Shown here one piece after another: positions 40,174-49,520 of a DNA stretch of 64,000 nucleotides (position 1 is its first letter; every line of letters starts with the position of its first letter). A program made the translations under genes and the position numbers. The notes under the pieces are model-generated. The model saw nothing but the letters and a program-made list of their open reading frames with translations. It was not told the origin of the DNA and did no database searches. The DNA is from Halolamina sp. CBA1230 (GTDB lineage Archaea; Halobacteriota; Halobacteria; Halobacteriales; Haloferacaceae), in the NCBI RefSeq assembly GCF_002025255.2, contig NZ_CP054587.1, positions 930,001 to 994,000 on the forward strand. Reading direction: 5' to 3'.

Positions 40174-41369
40174 CGCGCATCAGCGGCGTCTCGCTCCGGC
40201 GCGTGCTCGACTCGCGTGGCAACCCCACGGTCGAGGCCGACGTGCTGACGCGGTCGGGCGGCTTCGGCCGCGCGACGGCCCCCTCCGGGGCCAGCACCGG
40301 CGAGCACGAGGCCGTCGAGCTCCCGCCCGGCGAAGCGATCGCTGCGGCTCGGAAGCACGCGGTCCCCCGACTCGTGGACGAGGTCCACGCGGGGAACCAG
40401 CGCGAGGTCGACGCGGCGCTGCGTGGCGCCGACGGCACCGAGGAGTTCTCGGAGATCGGCGCCAACAGCGCGGTCGCGATCTCGATGGCGGCGGCGAAAG
40501 CCGGCGCCGACGTGCTCGGGGCGCCGCTGTACCAGCATCTCGGCGGCGCGTTCCGCGGGGACAACTTCCCCGTGCCGCTGGGCAACGTCGTGGGCGGCGG
40601 CGAGCACGCCGCCGACGCGACCCACATCCAGGAGTTCCTCGCGGCGCCGGTCGGGGCCCCCTCCGTCGCGGAGGCGGCCTTCGCCAACGCCGCGGTCCAC
40701 GAGACCGTCGGCGAACTACTCACCGAGCGCGGCGTGCCAGCCGCGAAAGGTGACGAGGGCGCGTGGGCGCCGTCGATCGACGACGCGGAAGCGTTCGAGA
40801 TCGTCGCGGCGGCCTGCGAGACGGTTGCCGAGGACGTCGGTTTCGAGATCAGCTTCGGTCTCGATATGGCCGCCTCGGAGCTCTGGGACGGCGACGCCTA
40901 CCAGTACGGCGACCGGGCCCGGAGCCCCGACGAGCAGATCGACTACGTGGCCGACCTGGTCGAGGAGTACGAGCTGGCGTACGTCGAGGACCCCCTGGAG
41001 GAGAACGACTTCGAGGGGTTCGCCGACCTGACGGATCGGGTCGGCGACGAGACGCTCGTCTGCGGTGACGACCTGTTCGTCACCAACACCGAGCGGCTCC
41101 AGCAGGGTATCGAGCAGGGGGCTGGTAACAGCATCCTGATCAAGCCGAACCAGATCGGGACGCTCTCGCTGGCGGTCGACGCCATCGAGACCGCGACCCG
41201 CAACGGGTTCACGCCCGTGATCTCCCACCGTTCGGGAGAGACCGAAGACACGACGATCGCACACCTCGCCGTCGCGACCGGCGCGCCGTTCATCAAGACG
41301 GGCACCGTCGGGGGCGAGCGAACCGCCAAACTCAACGAACTCATCCGCATCGCGGAGGACGCTGTATGA
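40170..41369 (+). CDS. eno: Enolase
   Basis: The product has 399 residues. [16 protein letters not shown] and [15 protein letters not shown] are the N-terminal substrate loops, [13 protein letters not shown] follows, [19 protein letters not shown] and [10 protein letters not shown] carry the magnesium ligands. [21 protein letters not shown] holds the catalytic lysine, and [28 protein letters not shown] closes the barrel. It converts 2-phosphoglycerate to phosphoenolpyruvate. Its place between rpoK and rps2 is the usual one in archaea. Confidence 0.96.
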   Translation: MTRISGVSLRRVLDSRGNPTVEADVLTRSGGFGRATAPSGASTGEHEAVELPPGEAIAAARKHAVPRLVDEVHAGNQREVDAALRGADGTEEFSEIGANSAVAISMAAAKAGADVLGAPLYQHLGGAFRGDNFPVPLGNVVGGGEHAADATHIQEFLAAPVGAPSVAEAAFANAAVHETVGELLTERGVPAAKGDEGAWAPSIDDAEAFEIVAAACETVAEDVGFEISFGLDMAASELWDGDAYQYGDRARSPDEQIDYVADLVEEYELAYVEDPLEENDFEGFADLTDRVGDETLVCGDDLFVTNTERLQQGIEQGAGNSILIKPNQIGTLSLAVDAIETATRNGFTPVISHRSGETEDTTIAHLAVATGAPFIKTGTVGGERTAKLNELIRIAEDAV

Positions 41370-42124
41370 GCGAAAGCGAGAACGACGAGACAGAACCCGC
41401 CGAGGAGGAGGTGGCCGACGAGGCCACCGAGACCGAGGCGGCGGTAGAGACCGCCTCCGACGAGGAGGCAGAGACAGAGCAGGCCGACGAGGCCGAGGAA
41501 GAGGAGTCCCGGTTCGACGAGAACGTCATGCCGGACGAGGAGGAGGCAGACCTCCTCATCCCCGTCGAGGACTACCTCTCCGCTGGGGTCCACATCGGGA
41601 CCCAGCAGAAGACCAACGACATGGAGCGGTTCATCCACCGCGTCCGGGACGACGGGCTGTACGTGCTCGACGTGAGCCAGACCGACGGCCGGATCCGGAC
41701 CGCGGCGGAGTTCCTCTCCAACTACGACCCCGAGCAGGTGCTCGTCACCTCCTCGCGGCAGTACGGCCGGTTCCCGGCCGAGAAGTTCGCGGACGCCATC
41801 GGCGCCCGCGCACGCACGGGTCGGTTCATCCCGGGCACGCTGACGAACCCGAAGTACGACGGCTACATCGAGCCGGACGTCGTGGTCGTCACCGACCCGA
41901 TCGGCGACGCCCAGGCGGTGAAGGAGGCCATCACGGTCGGCATCCCCGTCATCGCCATGTGTGACTCGAACAACGCCGTTTCGAACGTCGATCTGGTCAT
42001 CCCGACCAACAACAAGGGTCGACGCGCGCTGTCGGTCGTCTACTGGCTGCTGGCCAACGAGACGCTCGACCGCCGCGGCGCCGAGCCCAGCTACGCCCTC
42101 GAGGACTTCGAGGCCGGGCTCTAG
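41366..42124 (+). CDS. rps2: 30S ribosomal protein S2 (uS2) with long acidic N-terminus
   Basis: The product has 252 residues. About 55 residues of Glu/Ala/Asp/Thr-rich sequence precede the core, which starts near [27 protein letters not shown]. It continues [65 protein letters not shown] and ends [22 protein letters not shown]. The acidic tail is a halophilic feature. It overlaps eno by four bases and is the last gene before repeat element D. Confidence 0.95.
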   Translation: MSESENDETEPAEEEVADEATETEAAVETASDEEAETEQADEAEEEESRFDENVMPDEEEADLLIPVEDYLSAGVHIGTQQKTNDMERFIHRVRDDGLYVLDVSQTDGRIRTAAEFLSNYDPEQVLVTSSRQYGRFPAEKFADAIGARARTGRFIPGTLTNPKYDGYIEPDVVVVTDPIGDAQAVKEAITVGIPVIAMCDSNNAVSNVDLVIPTNNKGRRALSVVYWLLANETLDRRGAEPSYALEDFEAGL

Positions 42125-42231
42125 GCCCGTCGAGATCCTTTCTGCGTTCAGTTCTTGCGTGGGTAGCGGTGGTGCTCGGCAGCGACTATTTGGCTGGGTA
42201 TTCGGATGTTTGATAGTGGCTGCGACGGCGA

Positions 42232-42650
42232 CAGCAACTCGATCGTTGACCACTTGCGACCGTGACCACCGAGGAGACGGACGTCGTGTTCCACTTCAGC
42301 AACTCGATCGTTGACCACTTGCGACCGCAACCGCACCGCACAGGCCTCATACCTCCCCAGCCGACTCACTCGCTTCGCTCGTTCGTCCCTCGCGCTCGGC
42401 TCGCGCACGGAGGCGCTCGCGCTTCGCGCCGACAGCCACGGCGGTGCGGTGGCGGTGGACGCCTCGCCGGCGCCGACTGTCGGCGTCACCAGAACGCTCC
42501 GCGTTCTGGTTGGCAGACGAGAATCGCCGATTCTCGTCGACGCCGGCGGGGGGAGGGGTGGGGACTCGGTGCTGGGCCGGACCTCGTGTCCGGCCCACTG
42601 CGGTCGCAAGTGGTCTAGCACCGAGATGCTGTTGCCGTCGCGGTTGCTGT
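42232..42650 (+). repeat. Large palindromic intergenic element, copy D (duplicated left end)
   Basis: A 31-base left end occurs twice as an exact direct repeat (42232-42262 and 42297-42327; it includes GATCGTTGACCACTTGCGAC). The right end is GCGGTCGCAAGTGGTCTAGC plus CGAGATGCT (42600-42629). The ctcgt-looped hairpin has a GGGCCGGAC/GTCCGGCCC stem (42574-42596). The first core hairpin is split by a 54-base two-hairpin module in reverse orientation (42485-42538). The element occupies the gap between rps2 and the cupin gene, and no gene is supported in 42,125-42,786. Confidence 0.82.
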
Positions 42651-42786
42651 CCCGGTTGCCACCGAACGAGAGGCTGTCGCCATTCCGGCAGTCGACACCA
42701 CGACCCCGTAGCGAAGCCACGACGCGCCTCCCTCCTCATCACACCGCCGACGACGGGCTTTTCCTGACTCTCATCCAGATGCACCC

Positions 42787-43164
42787 ATGGGCTACCGAAC
42801 CGTGCGAACGCGGGACGTCGAACCGACTCCTGACCGACCCTGCGAGCTCCGGCGGCTGACCGCCGCCGCGGGGCTCGAGGCGGTGGCACTCAACCGCTAC
42901 AGCGTCGACCCCGGCGAGGAGATCCCGCTGGCGTACCACTACCACGACGAGCAGGAGGAGGCGTTCTTCGTGATCTCGGGAACGATCGAGATCGAGACGC
43001 CCGAGGGGACGTTCGTGGTCGGCGCCGACGAACTGTTCGCGGCCGATCCCGAGAGCCCGCACCGCGCGTACTGCCCCGATGACGCCGACGAAACTTCGGA
43101 GGTGCTGGCCGTCGGAGCGCCCCAGACCGAAGGTGACGTGCACGCCTACGGCCCCGACGAGTAG
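42787..43164 (+). CDS. Single-domain cupin protein
   Basis: The product has 125 residues. YSVDPGEEIPLAYHYHDEQEEAFFVISG supplies the first cupin motif (G-x5-H-x-H-x3-4-E, here HYHDEQEE) and TFVVGADELFAADPESPHRAY the second (P-x-H). One divalent metal is expected. The catalytic role is unknown. It stands 42 bases before the mevalonate kinase gene on the same strand. Confidence 0.82.
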   Translation: MGYRTVRTRDVEPTPDRPCELRRLTAAAGLEAVALNRYSVDPGEEIPLAYHYHDEQEEAFFVISGTIEIETPEGTFVVGADELFAADPESPHRAYCPDDADETSEVLAVGAPQTEGDVHAYGPDE

Positions 43165-43205
43165 CAGTCGGAACGACTGTAACCGTCGAGAGCGAGCGTC
43201 CGGAC

Positions 43206-44219
43206 ATGACGACTTCGAGCGCCCCCGGCAAGGTGTACCTGTTCGGGGAGCACGCCGTGGTGTACGGCGAGCCCGCGGTGCCCTGCGCGATCGAGCGCCG
43301 GGCGCGGGTCAGCGTCGAGCCACGCGACGACCACCGCGTCCGCGTCGAGGCCGACGAGCTCACCCTCGACGGCTTCACCGTGGAGTGGGGCGGCGACACC
43401 GACCAGAAGCCCGACGTCGACGTCCCCTCGAACCTCGTGGAGGCCGCGACGGGGTACGTCGACGAGGCGCTGGCACAGGCTCGCGACGCGCTTTCCGACC
43501 CCGAGGCGGGGTTCGACGTGACGATCGAGAGCGAGATCCCGTTGGGGGGCGGACTCGGCTCCTCGGCGGCGGTGGTCGTCGCCGCCATCGACGCCGCGGT
43601 CCGCGCCCGCGGCGAGTCGATCGATCCCGAGGAGCTGGCCGACCGCGCGTACCAGGCCGAAGCGACCGTGCAGGGCGGCGAAGCGTCCCGCGCGGACACC
43701 TACTGCTCGGCGATGGGCGGCGCGGTCCGCGTCGAAGGTGACGACACGCGACCGATCGAGGCGCCGGAACTCCCGCTCGTCATCGGCTACGACGGCGGCG
43801 CGGGCGACACGGGCGAGCTGGTCGCCGGCGTCCGCGCGCTCAAGGAGGAGTATTCGTTCGCCGCCGACACCGTCGAGACCATCGGCGACCTCACTCGCGA
43901 GGGCGAGCAGCTACTGGCCAACGCGGACCCCGGCGAGGAGCCGGGCCCGGTCCTGCTCGACGAACTCGGCGAACTGATGAACTTCAACCACGGGCTGCTG
44001 TCGGCGCTGGGCGTCTCCTCGCGCTCGCTGGATCGGATGGTCTGGTCAGCTCGCGAGGCGGAAGCCGAGGGCGCGAAGCTGACCGGTGCGGGTGGCGGGG
44101 GCTGTATCGTCGCGCTCGACCGCACGCAGGCCACCCGGCGTGCGCTGGAGTACTCGCCGGGCTGCGAGCAGGCGTTCCGCGCCGAACTCGCGACCGAGGG
44201 GGTGCGCGCGGAGGAATGA
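43206..44219 (+). CDS. mvk: Mevalonate kinase
   Basis: The product has 337 residues. APGKVYLFGEHAVVYGEPAVPCAIERRARV is the GHMP opening, PLGGGLGSSAAVVVAAIDA the ATP-binding P-x3-G-L-G-S-S-A loop, and KLTGAGGGGCIVAL the C-terminal GHMP motif 3. It phosphorylates mevalonate at the start of archaeal isoprenoid synthesis. It overlaps the next gene by four bases, and the two act in the same pathway. Confidence 0.94.
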   Translation: MTTSSAPGKVYLFGEHAVVYGEPAVPCAIERRARVSVEPRDDHRVRVEADELTLDGFTVEWGGDTDQKPDVDVPSNLVEAATGYVDEALAQARDALSDPEAGFDVTIESEIPLGGGLGSSAAVVVAAIDAAVRARGESIDPEELADRAYQAEATVQGGEASRADTYCSAMGGAVRVEGDDTRPIEAPELPLVIGYDGGAGDTGELVAGVRALKEEYSFAADTVETIGDLTREGEQLLANADPGEEPGPVLLDELGELMNFNHGLLSALGVSSRSLDRMVWSAREAEAEGAKLTGAGGGGCIVALDRTQATRRALEYSPGCEQAFRAELATEGVRAEE

Positions 44220-44974
44220 GTCCGACGATCCTCAAACTCGGCGGCTCGGTGATCACCGAGAAGGACCGTGCGGAGACGCTGGACGGCCCGGCGCTGGACG
44301 CGGCGGCCGACGCAGTCGCCGAGGCGATGGAGGGCGGCGACGTGTCGGAACTGGTGCTGGTCCACGGCGGCGGGAGCTTCGGCCACCATCACGCCAGCGA
44401 GGCGGGGGTGACGACCACCGACGGCAGCGGCGACGCCACGGACGCGATCGCGATCCACAGCGCGATGAAGACGCTCAATCAGTTCGTGCTCTCCCGCCTC
44501 CACGAGCGCGGCGTGCCGGCGCTGCCGGTCCATCCGCTCTCGGCCGGCGCGCGCGACGCAAACGAGGATCTCGATATGCCGATGAACCAGACCGCGACGA
44601 TGCTCGGTGAGGGGTTCGTCCCCGTCCTCCACGGCGACGTGATCGCGACCGAGGGGGAGGGCGTGACGGTGCTCTCTGGTGACGAGATCGTCACCACCGC
44701 CGCCGAGCACCTCTCCGCGGACCGCGTCGGCCTCTGTTCGACGGTGCCGGGGGTGTTCGACGCCGACGACGAGGTGATCCCGGAGATCACGGCGTTCGAC
44801 GACGCTTCGGACACGCTCGGCGACAGCGACGCCGACGACGACGTGACCGGCGGGATGGCCGCGAAGGTTCGTGAACTGCTGGATCTCGGCGCGCCGGCGT
44901 CTGTGTTCGGGCCCGAGGAGATCGGCGCGTTTCTGGGGGGAGAGAACCCCGGGACGACGATCCGCGGACGGTGA
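44216..44974 (+). CDS. ipk: Isopentenyl phosphate kinase
   Basis: The product has 252 residues. TILKLGGSVITEKD is the amino-acid-kinase opening, and LVHGGGSFGHHHASEAG contains the His characteristic of IPK, which binds the phosphate of isopentenyl phosphate. VPVLHGDVI and VLSGDEIVTTAAEHL follow, and DDDVTGGMAAKVRELLDLG is the ATP site. It makes isopentenyl diphosphate in the archaeal (alternative) mevalonate pathway. The last codons lie in a 38-base tandem repeat. Confidence 0.93.
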   Translation: MSPTILKLGGSVITEKDRAETLDGPALDAAADAVAEAMEGGDVSELVLVHGGGSFGHHHASEAGVTTTDGSGDATDAIAIHSAMKTLNQFVLSRLHERGVPALPVHPLSAGARDANEDLDMPMNQTATMLGEGFVPVLHGDVIATEGEGVTVLSGDEIVTTAAEHLSADRVGLCSTVPGVFDADDEVIPEITAFDDASDTLGDSDADDDVTGGMAAKVRELLDLGAPASVFGPEEIGAFLGGENPGTTIRGR

Positions 44975-45134
44975 CGGCCAACCGTTCCGGTGCAACGATC
45001 CGTGGACGGTGACGGCCAACCGTTCCGGTGCAACGATCCGCGGACGGTGACGGCCAACCGTTCCGGTGCAACGATCCGTGGACGGTGACGGCCAACCGTT
45101 CCGGTGCAACGATCCGCGGACAGTGACTGCCAAC
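44968..45134. repeat. 38-bp tandem repeat starting at the ipk stop codon
   Basis: Four units of exactly 38 bases begin at 44968, 45006, 45044 and 45082, with a degraded fifth from 45120. Each contains GGTGACGGCCAACCGTTCC and GTGCAACGATCCG. Only one base varies, alternating T/C (GATCCGTGG, GATCCGCGG), so the array grew by doubling a 76-base pair. Each unit begins with a copy of the last bases of ipk including the TGA. It is non-coding and is not a CRISPR, since there are no spacers. Confidence 0.92.
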
Positions 45135-45171
45135 TATTAACACGGCCGGGTCCCATCTCTAGCCGACCCCC

Positions 45172-45846
45172 ATGGCGGACGTCGACCGGCGCCCCGAGGC
45201 GGAGGCCGAGTACCGGGACCACCTCGAGCGCAGCGCGACCGTCTGGGACCGGTGGAGCGACTGGTACGGGATGAGCGAGCGCGACTTCGAGCCGATCCGC
45301 GAGGAGCTGCTCGCCCAGCTCGACCTCCAGCCCGGCGACCGCGTGCTGGATCTCGGCTGTGGACCCGGCGTCAACTTCACCCCGATCATGGAGGCGATCG
45401 GCGACGAGGGGCGACTCGTGGCGGTCGACTACAGCCCGGAGATGGTCGCGAAAGCGGAGGCACGCGTCGCCGACCACGGCTGGGAGAACGTGGCGGTCGA
45501 GCGCGCGGACGCGACGACCGCGGATCTCGGCGGCCCGTACGACGCCGCGGTCGCGACACTCTCGCTGAGCGTGATGCCGGACGTGGAGCGTGCCGTCGCG
45601 AACGTCCACGGGGCGCTCGAACCCGGCGGCTCGCTCGCCGTGCTCGACCTCCAGCCGTTCCAGTCCGGGCGGCGGCAGGCGTTCAACCCTCTCCTGCGGC
45701 GCTTTCTCCAGTGGTACGCCAACTGGAACCCCGACGGCGACGTGCGCGGGGCGATCGACGACGTCTTCGGCGGGTACGAACTGCTCGGCGAGGAGCTGCT
45801 CGGGACGGCGTACACGCTCGAGGCGACGCGTTCGCCCGATCGGTGA
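45172..45846 (+). CDS. Class I SAM-dependent methyltransferase
   Basis: The product has 224 residues. VLDLGCGPGVNFTPIMEAIGDEGRLVAVDYSPEMVAKAEARV holds SAM motif I and the acidic residue of motif II, VERADATTADLGGPYDAAVATLSLSVMPD motifs III-IV, and ALEPGGSLAVLDLQPF motif V. The substrate is unknown; it resembles the ubiquinone/menaquinone-type (Methyltransf_11/25) group. It follows the tandem repeat by about 40 bases. Confidence 0.85.
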   Translation: MADVDRRPEAEAEYRDHLERSATVWDRWSDWYGMSERDFEPIREELLAQLDLQPGDRVLDLGCGPGVNFTPIMEAIGDEGRLVAVDYSPEMVAKAEARVADHGWENVAVERADATTADLGGPYDAAVATLSLSVMPDVERAVANVHGALEPGGSLAVLDLQPFQSGRRQAFNPLLRRFLQWYANWNPDGDVRGAIDDVFGGYELLGEELLGTAYTLEATRSPDR

Positions 45847-45898
45847 GGCGACGACCCAGTTCAGCAACCCTTTACCCCTCCCCTCCCGGGGTTCGACC

Positions 45899-46486
45899 AT
45901 GCACGAGATCACCGGGAGCGGCTTCATCGAGGTCGTCACCGGCTCGATGTTCTCGGGGAAGACCGAGGAGCTGTTGCGGCGCCTGCGCCGGGCGGAGATC
46001 GCCGGCCAGGACGTCGCCGCGTTCACCCCGGCCATCGACGACCGCTACGGCGAGACGACGATCGGCTCCCACGAGGGCCGGCAGTGGGACGCACGGGTGA
46101 TCGACAACGTCGGCGACGGCGTCTGGGAGCTGCAGGACCACCTCAACGGCGAGGAGGTGGTGGCGATCGACGAGGCGAACTTCTTCGATCGGGACCTCGT
46201 CAACGTCTGTAACGTGCTCGCCAACGACGGCCGGCGCGTGATCGTCTCCGGGACCGACATCACGTTTCGCGGGGAGCCGTTCACGCCGCTGCCGGAGCTG
46301 ATGGCCGTCGCCGAGTACGTCGACAAGCTGCAGGCGATCTGTACGGTGTGTGGCGAGCCGGCGACCCGGAACCAGCGGCTGGTCGACGGCGAACCGGCCC
46401 ACGTCGACGACGAGACGATCGTCGTCGGCGCCGAGGAGTCCTACGAGGCACGGTGTCGGAACTGTCACACCCTGCGAACCGACTAA
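45899..46486 (+). CDS. tdk: Thymidine kinase
   Basis: The product has 195 residues from the ATG at 45899. FIEVVTGSMFSGKTEELLRRLRRA is the Walker A region. VVAIDEANFFDRDLVNVC carries the catalytic Glu/Asp, and VIVSGTDITFRGEPFTPLPELMAVAEYVDKL the lasso region. CTVCGEPA and CRNCH are the zinc ligands. This is type II thymidine kinase in the pyrimidine salvage pathway. The length is standard. Confidence 0.95.
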   Translation: MHEITGSGFIEVVTGSMFSGKTEELLRRLRRAEIAGQDVAAFTPAIDDRYGETTIGSHEGRQWDARVIDNVGDGVWELQDHLNGEEVVAIDEANFFDRDLVNVCNVLANDGRRVIVSGTDITFRGEPFTPLPELMAVAEYVDKLQAICTVCGEPATRNQRLVDGEPAHVDDETIVVGAEESYEARCRNCHTLRTD

Positions 46487-46508
46487 GTACGATGGAGGAA
46501 CGCCGTCG

Positions 46509-47111
46509 ATGACCCAGTGGATCGGGAACCCCGAGGGCGGGCGCGGCCGCGGGCCGCGAGCGCTCGCTCGCGCGTGGGCGGAGGTGCTCGTCCGGCCGCG
46601 GCGGTTCTTCCGGAACGGGATCGCACCCGCGGACCAGGCGCCGGGGCTGGTCTTCGGCGTGCTCGTCGCGCTGGGCGCCGTCGGCGGCCGGCTGGCGACG
46701 GGTGACATGCCCACCTTCGAAACTGTCGAGGTTGCGCCGCCGTTCGGCCTCGGCAGCGGTCCGCTGGGCGCCGTGCTGGTGCTGTTGGGCGTCGGCCTGT
46801 TCCTCGCACCGGCGGCGTTCCACCTCTCGGCGGCGCTGGAGACCGTCGGGCTGGCGCTGCTGGCACCCGACCGCGCGGGTGTGAGCGAGACGGTGCAGGT
46901 GATCGCGTACGCGACCGCACCCTGCCTGCTGACCGCCGTTCCGTGGGCGCCGCTGCGGGTGGTCTGCTGTCTGTACGGCGCAGGGCTGCTGATCGTCGGA
47001 ACCGCGGTCCGGCACCGGACGTCGATCCCGCGGGCGGCGCTGGCGGCGGCGCTGCCGGCCGTCATCGTGTTCGGCTACGGCTACGGCGGGTTCGCGGCAG
47101 CGGGACTCTGA
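46509..47111 (+). CDS. YIP1-family membrane protein
   Basis: The product has 200 residues from the ATG at 46509. The soluble start (WAEVLVRPRRFFRNGIAPADQAPGLVFGVLVALGAVG) with 'vl..P..FF....' is typical of Yip1-domain proteins. Five hydrophobic segments follow, among them LGAVLVLLGVGLFLAPAAFHLSAAL and VSETVQVIAYATAPCLLTAVPWAPL. The function in archaea is unknown. It lies 22 bases after tdk. Confidence 0.8.
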   Translation: MTQWIGNPEGGRGRGPRALARAWAEVLVRPRRFFRNGIAPADQAPGLVFGVLVALGAVGGRLATGDMPTFETVEVAPPFGLGSGPLGAVLVLLGVGLFLAPAAFHLSAALETVGLALLAPDRAGVSETVQVIAYATAPCLLTAVPWAPLRVVCCLYGAGLLIVGTAVRHRTSIPRAALAAALPAVIVFGYGYGGFAAAGL

Positions 47112-47182
47112 GTCGGTGTCGCGAGGTCGGTTGCGGTGGCTTTCGACAACGCCTTTAGGGCGGACCCAGTTTGTTCTCACAA

Positions 47183-49402
47183 ATGGGTAACTGTATCATC
47201 TGTGGCGCCGACACCGAGGGCCACATCTGCCAGTCACACGAGGAAGACGTCGTTTTCGAGTTCCGTGGCGACAGTCCGGACCAGCTCGTCGAGAACCGCT
47301 TCTACCGCGGGGTCGTCGACGGCTACGCCGACTTCGGCGTGTTCGTCGACCTCTCGCCGAACGTCACCGGGCTGCTCCACCGCTCGGAGCTCGACGGCCG
47401 GCTCGAGAGCCTCGAGTGGGAGGCCGGCGACGCCGTCTTCGTCCAGGTGAAGAACGTCCGCGACAACGGCAACGTCGACCTGACCTCCTCGATCCGGCAG
47501 GCCGACCGCGAGTTCCGCGGCACGCTGATCCAGGAGGGGACCGAGGAGCTGCTCCCCGAGGAGGACGAGAGCGACGACGAGACCGAGGAGGTCGAAGAGG
47601 GAAACGGGCGTAAGCGGGACGGCGAAGCGACGAGCGAGGAGCCGACGCCGGCTCCCGAGACCGACGGCAGCGGCGCCGAGACCGCGGCCGAGGAGGAAGC
47701 GGAGACCGAGGCCGCCGAAACGGAGAGCGAGCCCGCCGAAACGGAGAGCGAGCCCGCCGAAACGCAGAGCGAGCCCGCCGAAACGCAGACCCAGCCCGTC
47801 GAAACGACGACGGGCGGGGCGTCGGACGCGGCCGAGGCCGACACCGAGGAGACCCCCGCGGCAGCCGAGCCCGAGGAGCCGACTCGCCGCGACATCGGCG
47901 AGCTCTCCGATCGCGTGGGCGAGGAAGTCCGCATCGAGGGCGAGGTCGTCAGCGCGCGGCAGACCGGCGGCCCGACCGTGTTCGAGCTCCGCGACGAGAC
48001 CGGCGTGGTCGACTGCGCGGCGTTCGTCGAGGCCGGCGTGCGCGCCTACCCCGAGATCGAGGTGGGCGACATCGTCCGGCTCGACGGCGAGGTCGAGGTC
48101 AGGCGCGAGGAGCTCCAGGTCGAGACCGAGGCGCTGGTCGAACTCGAGGGCGAGGAGCGTGAAACCGTCGAGCGCCGGCTGGCCGAGGCGATGACCGAGC
48201 GTGCCCGCCCGGACGACCCGACGCTGGTCGCCGACGACGACGCCGTCGCGGCGGCCGACGAGGGGCTGCTCGACGCCGCGGAGGCGATCCGCCGCGCGGT
48301 GTTCGAGTCCCGCCCGATCGTGGTCCGGCACGCCGCGACCGCCGACGGCTACGTCGCCGGGGTCGCACTCGAACGCGCGATCCTCCCGATGGTGCGCGAG
48401 GAGCACGCCGAGAGCGACGCCGAGTACCACTACGTGAACCGGCGCCCGCTGGAGGAGTCGGTGTACGAGATGAACGACGCGACCAACGACGTCACCAGCA
48501 TGCTGCAGGACCGCGACCGGCACGACGAGAAGCTGCCGCTCGTGGTGCTGGCCGGCACCGCCTCCACCGCCGAGAGCGAGGACGGGCTGGAGATGCTGGG
48601 GATCTACGGCGCCGAGCGCGTCGTCGTCGACGCCGCGCCCGCGGACACGGAGATCGCGGACGTCTCGGACGTGCTGGTCAACCCCGACGCCGACGGGCTC
48701 TCGACGGGCGCGCTCGCCTCGTCGCTGGCGACGACGGTGTCGCCCGACGTGCGCGAGGAGATCGCCCACCTGCCGGCGGTCAGCTACTGGGAGGACACCC
48801 CCGACGCCTACCTCGACGCCGCCCGCGAGGCCGGCTTCGACGAGGAGGCCGTGACCGAGCTCCGCGAGGCGATCGCGCTGGAGGCGTACTACCAGTCCTA
48901 CGACGAGAAGCGCGAACTGATCGGCGACCTGCTGTTCGGCGAGAGCCCCGAGGCCGTCGCCGCGGGCGCGCCCGGGGACGTCGCGGAGAGCGAGACGCTG
49001 GCGGGCCACATCGCCACCCAGTTCCGTGAGAAGATGGACACGGAGGTCGAGACGGCCGAGGCCAACATCGAGCGCAGCGAGAGCGAGGGCGTCGAGGTCG
49101 CGGTGCTCGACACCGAGGAGTACACCCACAAGTACGACTTCCCGCCGAGTTCGCTGCTGCTCGACGAGCTCCACCGCCGCGGCGACGCGGACGTGACGAT
49201 CGGCATCGCGATGGACGAACTGTGGGTCCGCGCGGACACGGACGTGGATCTGCGCGAGGTCGCGCGCGAGGCTGCCGCGAACGCGGCCAACGCCGGGGTC
49301 AGCGCTGCGGGGCTGCGCGAGGGTCGGATCGAGTTCCTCTCCGGCGCGCGTGATGAGGTCGAGATCGCCGTGGTTGGGGCCGTCGTCGAGCAGTTCGACT
49401 GA
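47183..49402 (+). CDS. RecJ-like DHH-superfamily protein with zinc finger, S1 and OB domains; catalytic motifs degenerate
   Basis: The product has 739 residues from the ATG at 47183. CIICGADTEGHICQSH (C4, C7, C16, H19) is a zinc finger. FYRGVVDGYADFGVFVDLSPNVTGLLHRSEL is an S1 domain. A Glu-rich linker holds three to four repeats of ETESEPA. GEEVRIEGEVVSARQTGG onward (about 240-325) is an OB fold. The rest is the DHH/DHHA1-type core. The expected metal sites are altered: motif I reads HAATADG (H383, D388) instead of H-x-D-x-D-G, and the DHH motif reads VVVDAAPAD (D483-A-A). It may therefore be a non-catalytic, nucleic-acid-binding relative of RecJ, as Cdc45 is. Haloarchaea have several RecJ paralogues. 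Confidence 0.8.
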   Translation: MGNCIICGADTEGHICQSHEEDVVFEFRGDSPDQLVENRFYRGVVDGYADFGVFVDLSPNVTGLLHRSELDGRLESLEWEAGDAVFVQVKNVRDNGNVDLTSSIRQADREFRGTLIQEGTEELLPEEDESDDETEEVEEGNGRKRDGEATSEEPTPAPETDGSGAETAAEEEAETEAAETESEPAETESEPAETQSEPAETQTQPVETTTGGASDAAEADTEETPAAAEPEEPTRRDIGELSDRVGEEVRIEGEVVSARQTGGPTVFELRDETGVVDCAAFVEAGVRAYPEIEVGDIVRLDGEVEVRREELQVETEALVELEGEERETVERRLAEAMTERARPDDPTLVADDDAVAAADEGLLDAAEAIRRAVFESRPIVVRHAATADGYVAGVALERAILPMVREEHAESDAEYHYVNRRPLEESVYEMNDATNDVTSMLQDRDRHDEKLPLVVLAGTASTAESEDGLEMLGIYGAERVVVDAAPADTEIADVSDVLVNPDADGLSTGALASSLATTVSPDVREEIAHLPAVSYWEDTPDAYLDAAREAGFDEEAVTELREAIALEAYYQSYDEKRELIGDLLFGESPEAVAAGAPGDVAESETLAGHIATQFREKMDTEVETAEANIERSESEGVEVAVLDTEEYTHKYDFPPSSLLLDELHRRGDADVTIGIAMDELWVRADTDVDLREVAREAAANAANAGVSAAGLREGRIEFLSGARDEVEIAVVGAVVEQFD

Positions 49403-49520
49403 TTCTCGGTTCGCCGCGGTTCGATTCCTGCAGTTTTCGCTCGTTCGATAGTCGGTTCTGGGTTCAGCTACTGCAACAGCAACCGCGACAGCAGTTGGAT
49501 CGGCAGTAACTGAGACGGCG

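Noticed and set aside
44968-45134. Regular 38-bp repeats that could suggest a CRISPR array
   Set aside because: The units are directly adjacent with no spacers, and no cas genes are present anywhere in the window.
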